Source: Saccharina japonica
Taxonomy: Eukaryota > Sar > Phaeophyceae > Laminariales > Laminariaceae
Assembly (NCBI GenBank): GCA_008828725.1
Contig: MEHQ01000660.1
Location: forward strand, 532,804 to 596,803
Length of the DNA stretch: 64,000 nucleotides
Reading direction: 5' to 3'
Shown: positions 59,601 to 64,000 of the stretch, one piece after another
Numbering within the stretch: the stretch's first letter is position 1
Layout: the number at the start of each line of letters is the position of its first letter
Made by a program: the position numbers and the translations under genes
Notes under the pieces: generated by a model
Database searches by the model: none
What the model was told of the DNA's origin: nothing
Seen by the model: only the letters and a program-made list of their open reading frames with translations

Positions 59601-60751
59601 CAACCAACCGTTCCCAACGAGGAACTGCAAACGACGTAACAAGTATCCATCAACCGCGAAATGGTTATCTATGCCTACTACCTGGTACTCCATGTTTGTT
59701 GTTGTATATATGTATATCTCTTGATGTTGTTATCACGTTTGTATTTTGTTCGCAGATATATTTTATTAAACAATCGATAAAATATTACCCCCGAAGGGAC
59801 CGGTTGCAAAACAAAATGAAAAGACATAATATAGTCATCACTTCTCTTAGTAAGGCCTTTTCACCTTTATACTATATCGGGATGACATTGCTCCGAGACA
59901 ACTTCCAGACCTCCGCCTTTACCGATAGCCCACAGATACACAAAACACACAGCAGCAGCAAGCGGCAGCAGTATCCCGAAGCAGTAGACAAAGAACGCTG
60001 GCACTTGGAGAGAAAGAACGACGACCGCCGTCGAGGTCATGGAAACTAGAAACGGGGATTGGGGTATATGTAGTGTTGACGCGCGGCGGTGGATTGCGAC
60101 CAGTCGGCTGATACTAAGGCATGCTCTGTGCCGGCGGCTTGCGCGTCCTATATACGAGGATAATCATGCTTCTTGATTGGCATGGTCTAACGCTACCACA
60201 GCTCGAGCGGTATCCACAAGCCTTCGATCCCCCGCTTTCGTGTTGTTGAACAGCCCGCCAGACGTTTGATGCAGTCCGGTGGCGTGAGATTGCGGCGGCC
60301 TATGTGCCAATCATTATAGTTGAGTGCCAGTCGGAGTTCGAGCGCATCACTCCGGTGTGGTGGAGCTCAGCTCGAAATTGAGGGTGAGCTGAAGCGCATT
60401 AACCCAGGAAGATTTTCCCTCTTAGCCGTGCTTTCTCAAATAAGTTGCTTCTAGCTTTTGCTTACGGTCCGGTGGGATTTCAAGATCTAGCGGTAGCAAC
60501 GGTGGCACTGCTGTTAGGCTTCCGGTGCTGTCACGGTCGCCGCCGTTGCTGCGGTGTTCATTTGCTTGGTGTTGCTACAGGCGGTGCTTGCTTAGTTAGT
60601 ACCAGGGGTACATACTGTGCGAGAAGGAATCTCTGGACGTTCTCACACAGCTCAACTCACTTCATTTTCTTCGACTAGCCGCGCTCTCCGATACCCCTGT
60701 CCGTTACGGCATGGTGGCCTTGCCAGGAAAATGTTAGAATGACTTCTAGAC
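59601..60751. other. No gene seen
   Basis: Plus-strand frames (59696-60049, 60445-60678) have unconvincing composition and no domain. Confidence 0.4.
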
Positions 60752-60825
60752 TCGTGCTACGATAGAGGTAGCACTTTTTGATGAATTTATTTCTGAATTT
60801 ATTGGGATCCTTCATCCAAAATTAT

Positions 60826-61309
60826 CAGGGCCTTCCTCGGGAAATTTCCGAAGGTTTCGGGAATCGAGGTAAATCAACCATATCAAACTAACCAATGACA
60901 AATAAACAATGACAAAGCACCTTAAGAAAGATAAAACCACAGCGAACCGAATGACGGTGTTTTTTTTTTTTTTTACCAAGTAGAGACCGCGGTATGGTCC
61001 ATGGTAATTTATCACGGGATTTGCAATGCCAAATCCCGTGGTAAATTACCATGGACCATACCGCGGTTCCTACTTGGTAAAACAAAAAAACACCGTCATT
61101 CGATTCGCCGTGGTTTTGTCTTTCTTAACCCATTAAGAACTGAAAACATGTCCTACACTAAGTCCAAGTAGTTTGTCCCCAAATTCGTGGGACCAGTTCC
61201 TAAGGGGTTAAGGTGCTTTTGCCATTGTATATTCGTCATTGGTTAGTTTGATATGGTTGATTTACCTCGATTCCCGAAACCTTCGGGAATTTTCACGAGG
61301 AAGGCCCTG
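60826..61309. mobile_element. hAT-like foldback MITE
   Basis: Ends CAGGGCCTTCCTCG and its complement. Flanked by an 8-bp near-perfect duplication (aaaattat 60818-60825, aaagttat 61310-61317). The whole element is one long palindrome, two arms of ~200 bp around a centre near 61027 (gggatttgcaatgccaaatccc). The right arm is interrupted by the 79-bp TTAA-flanked element at 61129-61207. Confidence 0.87.
61129..61207. mobile_element. 79-bp TTAA mini-element W (piggyBac-like)
   Basis: CCCATTAAGAACTG at one end and CAGTTCCTAAGGGG at the other, bordered by TTAA on both sides (61125-61128, 61208-61211). The undisturbed left arm of the host palindrome shows a single TTAA at the matching point (60938 region, accttaagaaag), which demonstrates insertion with TTAA duplication. 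Core gtttgtccccaaattcgtgg is shared with 63301-63558. Confidence 0.87.
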
Positions 61310-61352
61310 AAAGTTATGGAAATCTCATTCTTGTGTTGTAAAAGTTTTCATA

Positions 61353-61457
61353 TTACGGAGGACCATAGTTAATAGGACCAAATTTTCTTAGCAAAAATAG
61401 GTAAGTATATAGTTTTTTGTGTGCACCATAGGTCCTATTTACTATGGTCCTCCGTAA
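61353..61457. mobile_element. 105-bp TA-flanked MITE (Tc1/mariner-like)
   Basis: Inverted ends TTACGGAGGACCATAGTTAA..., about 27 bp with one or two mismatches, flanked by TA (61351-61352, 61458-61459). Non-coding. Confidence 0.75.
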
Positions 61458-61580
61458 TAGTACGCTTACAGGTCATTGGATGGTTCATCGATTAGCACTC
61501 TTGTCTTCCTCCAAAGTCATGTTTTTGGGTAGGGTATGGAGCTCCTCAAAAATGTATACGTAAGCACCACAGTCGCGTGC

Positions 61581-62618
61581 TTGAAGAGTGTTCACGAGCC
61601 CATTAAACGCCACACACCGGACAGCGACAGCGATGCAGCTATCGAAGTCTTAAGGTTTTTCCTTCGTGTTTTGGGTCGATCGCTTGGCTCTCCTCGGGCA
61701 TGTCTCAACGACCTGGTGGGACAATTAGACGTGCGACCGGCATGATTTGTTTTTGAAGAGCCACCGCCGGGCCACGTTGTTCTATTGTCTGTAGCCGTGG
61801 GCGCGAATTATATTGCTCCGGTCGCCACTCGTTGAGGTTAACCATATATCGCCTCGTTGGTGGTTGTCGAGAACAGAACAGCCCAAACAGCGACGGATCG
61901 ACTCGGGGACGTTCACCCGGTGGGGACATGCCATGCAAGTTGGATGAACTCCAATCGATCTTGATCGTTTCAATCAATTCGTTTCGATTTGCAAAAATGA
62001 AGTATTTTGGGACTTATTTTGCAATTCGATCCGATCGACTTTCCCTCGCCCCTGCTCGCTCAAAATACAAATAGAAAATTCCTTCTCCGTGATTATTCTC
62101 CCCAAGTTTTTTACCAATCAGATAAAAATTCAATTCGATCCATAAACAAAAAAGATTTAAAATAGATTCGATTCGAAATTTGTATTCGTCAATACGGGCC
62201 CGTATTAGTACGAGCGCTAATACGGGTCCTCATTACAAGAACGGTGGGAATGAGGAGCGCGCCATACGCCTTCAAGTGGTCAAACTCCTAGCTGCATTAA
62301 GCTACTGCGTTGGCCGTTTTTCTCGTTTTGCTGTGTTCCTGCAATTGTCATTGATTGGATCGTTTTGTATTTTAAGCGATTTGTGTCAGCACATAAACCT
62401 TTTTTAGCTAACGCGCGAGTATATAGGTTGGTGGGGGTGCGCTGTGGGTTGTGGGTGAGCGAGTAACTGGGTGGGTCGGTTGATACCTGGGCCGGTTGTC
62501 ACAACACCTCCCACCAACATTTCTCGTAAAGCGATGAGCGTCACCGCGAAACCTTGTACAGACGTGGATCGGTGGGGTGTCGGTGTTCGTGGTCATATAT
62601 ATACGTATATATATTTTT
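61581..62618. other. No gene seen
   Basis: 61960-62180 is rich in aattcgat/gatcgaat words. Short frames only. Confidence 0.4.
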
Positions 62619-62640
62619 TTTCCATTCCATTTATTATCTG
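62619..62640 (-). mobile_element. SINE 3' end fragment
   Basis: ccattccatttattatct preceded by a T run: only the last ~20 bases plus tail of the tRNA-derived SINE. It directly borders the GGT microsatellite. Confidence 0.35.
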
Positions 62641-62692
62641 GGTGGCGGTGGTGGTCGTGGTGGTGGTGGTGGTGGTGGTGGTGGTGGTGGTA
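62641..62692. repeat. (GGT)n microsatellite
   Basis: About 16 GGT units with two interruptions near the start; all frames open on both strands, hence spurious poly-Val/Gly/Trp and poly-Thr/His frames. Confidence 0.9.
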
Positions 62693-63300
62693 TAGCGTTT
62701 GCTCGTGGTGCGGGTTGCTTGTTTTGTTGCAGGTGCAAATCTGGACTTGGTGCTTGAGAAAGAGCGCGGAGGTTGAATATAAAATCCCAGTGACAATTGC
62801 CACTGGTTAGAGTTAGCTAGGGCAGTCACTATGACCTAGCTCCGCGATCTCGGCGCCGATTTCGACACGAGCAGTACGAAATAGTTAGCATAAATAGCGG
62901 GCATCTATCACTCCCGAGCGCGTCTGAATCGGTTCAGTGTACGCGTCGCACGCCAAAAGCAAGGCGAACAGACGAAGGACGGACGAAGGACGAAGGACAA
63001 GCCTCAATATTAAGCAATCCGGTAAAGAAAGGCACGCTGTGGCAGTTTTCAGCACTGTTTTTTGTCCGTTTGTGTCTGTTCGTGAGCAGGGGTACACCCC
63101 CACACCTGCACACACGACCCCTTATAGAAGAGCATCTAATGAGGCTCGTCGGGCTAGCGCCCTCCTCGCCTCATTAGCTCCTCATAATAAGTTTTATTTA
63201 CCTGGTATTTGTTATCACGTATGATATATACCTGCTCACTTGGTCATGATGTGTTTCGTTTTCACTCGGTCTTGGTGTATTGTTGTGGTTGACTATTTTT

Positions 63301-63382
63301 ACACTTAGGACCTGGTCCCACGAATTTGGGGACAAACTACTTGGAGTCAGTGTAGGACGTTTTTTTTTCAGTTCTGCATGGG
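63301..63382. mobile_element. TTAA mini-element X
   Basis: Reverse-oriented relative of W (ctggtcccacgaatttgggg, then acaaactacttgga, cagttctgcatggg). Its left TTAA has decayed; on the right TTGA (63383-63386) probably replaces TTAA. Confidence 0.75.
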
Positions 63383-63386
63383 TTGA

Positions 63387-63558
63387 CCCCTTAACCCTTT
63401 TAAGACTGCAGTCCCGTTTTGGGGACAAACCACTCAAATTCTAAGTAATTTGTCCCCAAAACGGGACTCCAGTCCTATAAGGGTTAAGAACTGGTCCCAC
63501 GTATATGGGGACAAACTACTTGCAACTAGAGTGGGATAATGTTTCAGTTCTGAATGGG
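63387..63558. mobile_element. TTAA mini-element Z with Y nested inside
   Basis: Z begins CCCC, has Y inserted at the TTAA inside its own terminal repeat, resumes with gaactggtcccacg and ends tcagttctgaatggg, followed by TTAA (63559-63562). Without Y it is the same ~79-bp family as W and X. Confidence 0.78.
63395..63483. mobile_element. 89-bp TTAA mini-element Y
   Basis: Ends CCCTTTTAAGACTGCAGTCC and CCCTTATAGGACTGGAGTCC (complement side), inverted for ~35 bp through gttttggggacaaa. Flanked by perfect TTAA (63391-63394, 63484-63487). Confidence 0.85.
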
Positions 63559-63562
63559 TTAA

Positions 63563-63834
63563 GGCCGCTTCTTGTGCAGTTATTATTGAGGTTCACGAAT
63601 GGACAACATTTGATCAAGAGCAAAAACGCAGCATGTTATGCCACTCAAAACGAAGAACTATATGATCACAAAAACACAAGTACTATATATGAACATCAGT
63701 TTGATGAGGCCACCTCGATCATTCTGCGCCTCAGACTGATAAAAGTCAGAGGTAACAAACTGATGTTCATATTTGAGCCATTGTATAGGTTTATATATGC
63801 ATGGTATTATCAGTATAACATCAGTACAAGTACT
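63563..63834. other. Short inverted pair, no gene
   Basis: tatatgaacatcagtttgat (63686) and its relative acaaactgatgttcatattt (63754) form an inverted repeat around ~45 bases. Otherwise unassigned. Confidence 0.5.
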
Positions 63835-64000
63835 TGTCGCCCCGGTGGTTCGGCAGGTAATAACTAGCTTGTTGTGTTGGAAATCGAGGGTTCGAGTCAC
63901 CGTATGGGGATTTTTATTCTCAAACGACACCAACTGTCGGGAGCGCATATTATAGCGTGGTTAAGCACAATTCGACCAGAGTTGACGAGGGAAGAAAGGG
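63835..64000 (+). mobile_element. tRNA-derived SINE, copy 4 (cut by window end)
   Basis: Head at 63837-63915: A-box region ggtggttcggcaggtaa, B box GGGTTCGAGTCAC. It is followed by gatttttatt and the body start gttgacgagggaagaaagg. The rest lies beyond the window. Confidence 0.72.

Larger units (their letters stand above)
60749..61580 (-). mobile_element. M1 MITE, copy l, split by two insertions
   Basis: Left end GACTCGTGCTACGATAGAGG. Right part ggtagggtatggagctcctc to a worn agcaccacagtcgcgtgc. Between them sit a hAT-like element (60826-61309) and a TA-flanked element (61353-61457). Removing both leaves a length close to the other M1 copies. Confidence 0.65.

Noticed and set aside
62471-62829. 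Poly-Val, poly-Gly, poly-Trp and poly-Thr/His frames
   Set aside because: Products of the GGT microsatellite read in six frames.

Overview
The window looks like gene-poor nuclear DNA from a photosynthetic stramenopile, most probably a brown alga. The basis is a spliced, signal-anchored carbohydrate-type sulfotransferase with 1-2 kb introns, an ankyrin protein with a C-terminal motif I associate with brown-algal ankyrin proteins, a secreted Cys-rich/Pro-repeat protein, and a very high load of transposon remnants. A red alga is the main alternative. The assignment is inference from gene style; I could not search a database.

Layout. 0-1.7 kb: minus-strand secreted protein gene with a 30-bp minisatellite coding for a Pro-Ala-Thr-Val repeat; its 3' end probably lies beyond the window. 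1.7-13.9 kb: no convincing gene, but a dense set of small elements: LINE 3' ends sharing one tail, a tRNA-derived SINE, a 1.0-kb element with 55-bp inverted ends, a PIF/Harbinger-like foldback with TTA target duplications, a hAT-like element with a perfect 8-bp duplication, and a TA-flanked 746-bp element. 14-17.5 kb: satellite-like block (42-bp repeats, then about six 207-216-bp units). 18-22.4 kb: four copies of a MITE family, three with clean 4-bp target duplications. 23.4-24.9 kb: ankyrin-repeat gene. 25.8-26.3 kb: possible small two-exon gene. 26.9-32.6 and 42.4-48.0 kb: a 5.6-kb direct segmental duplication at roughly 97-98% identity. 35.5-42.4 kb: two head-to-head broken LINEs; 48.0-52.6 kb: a third copy of the same LINE with an unbroken 1119-codon endonuclease/reverse-transcriptase frame. 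54.6-58.8 kb: three-exon sulfotransferase gene on the minus strand. 60.7-61.6 kb: four different miniature DNA transposons nested in one another. 63.3-63.6 kb: a cluster of TTAA-flanked mini-elements. 63.8 kb to the end: another SINE copy, cut by the window edge.

The host genes are unrelated single genes, not an operon or pathway cluster. Most of the DNA can be explained as layers of mobile elements whose target duplications can still be read directly. Intron structures are my own reconstruction from splice consensus plus frame continuity and have no transcript support here. One ambiguous base (n) lies at 10274.
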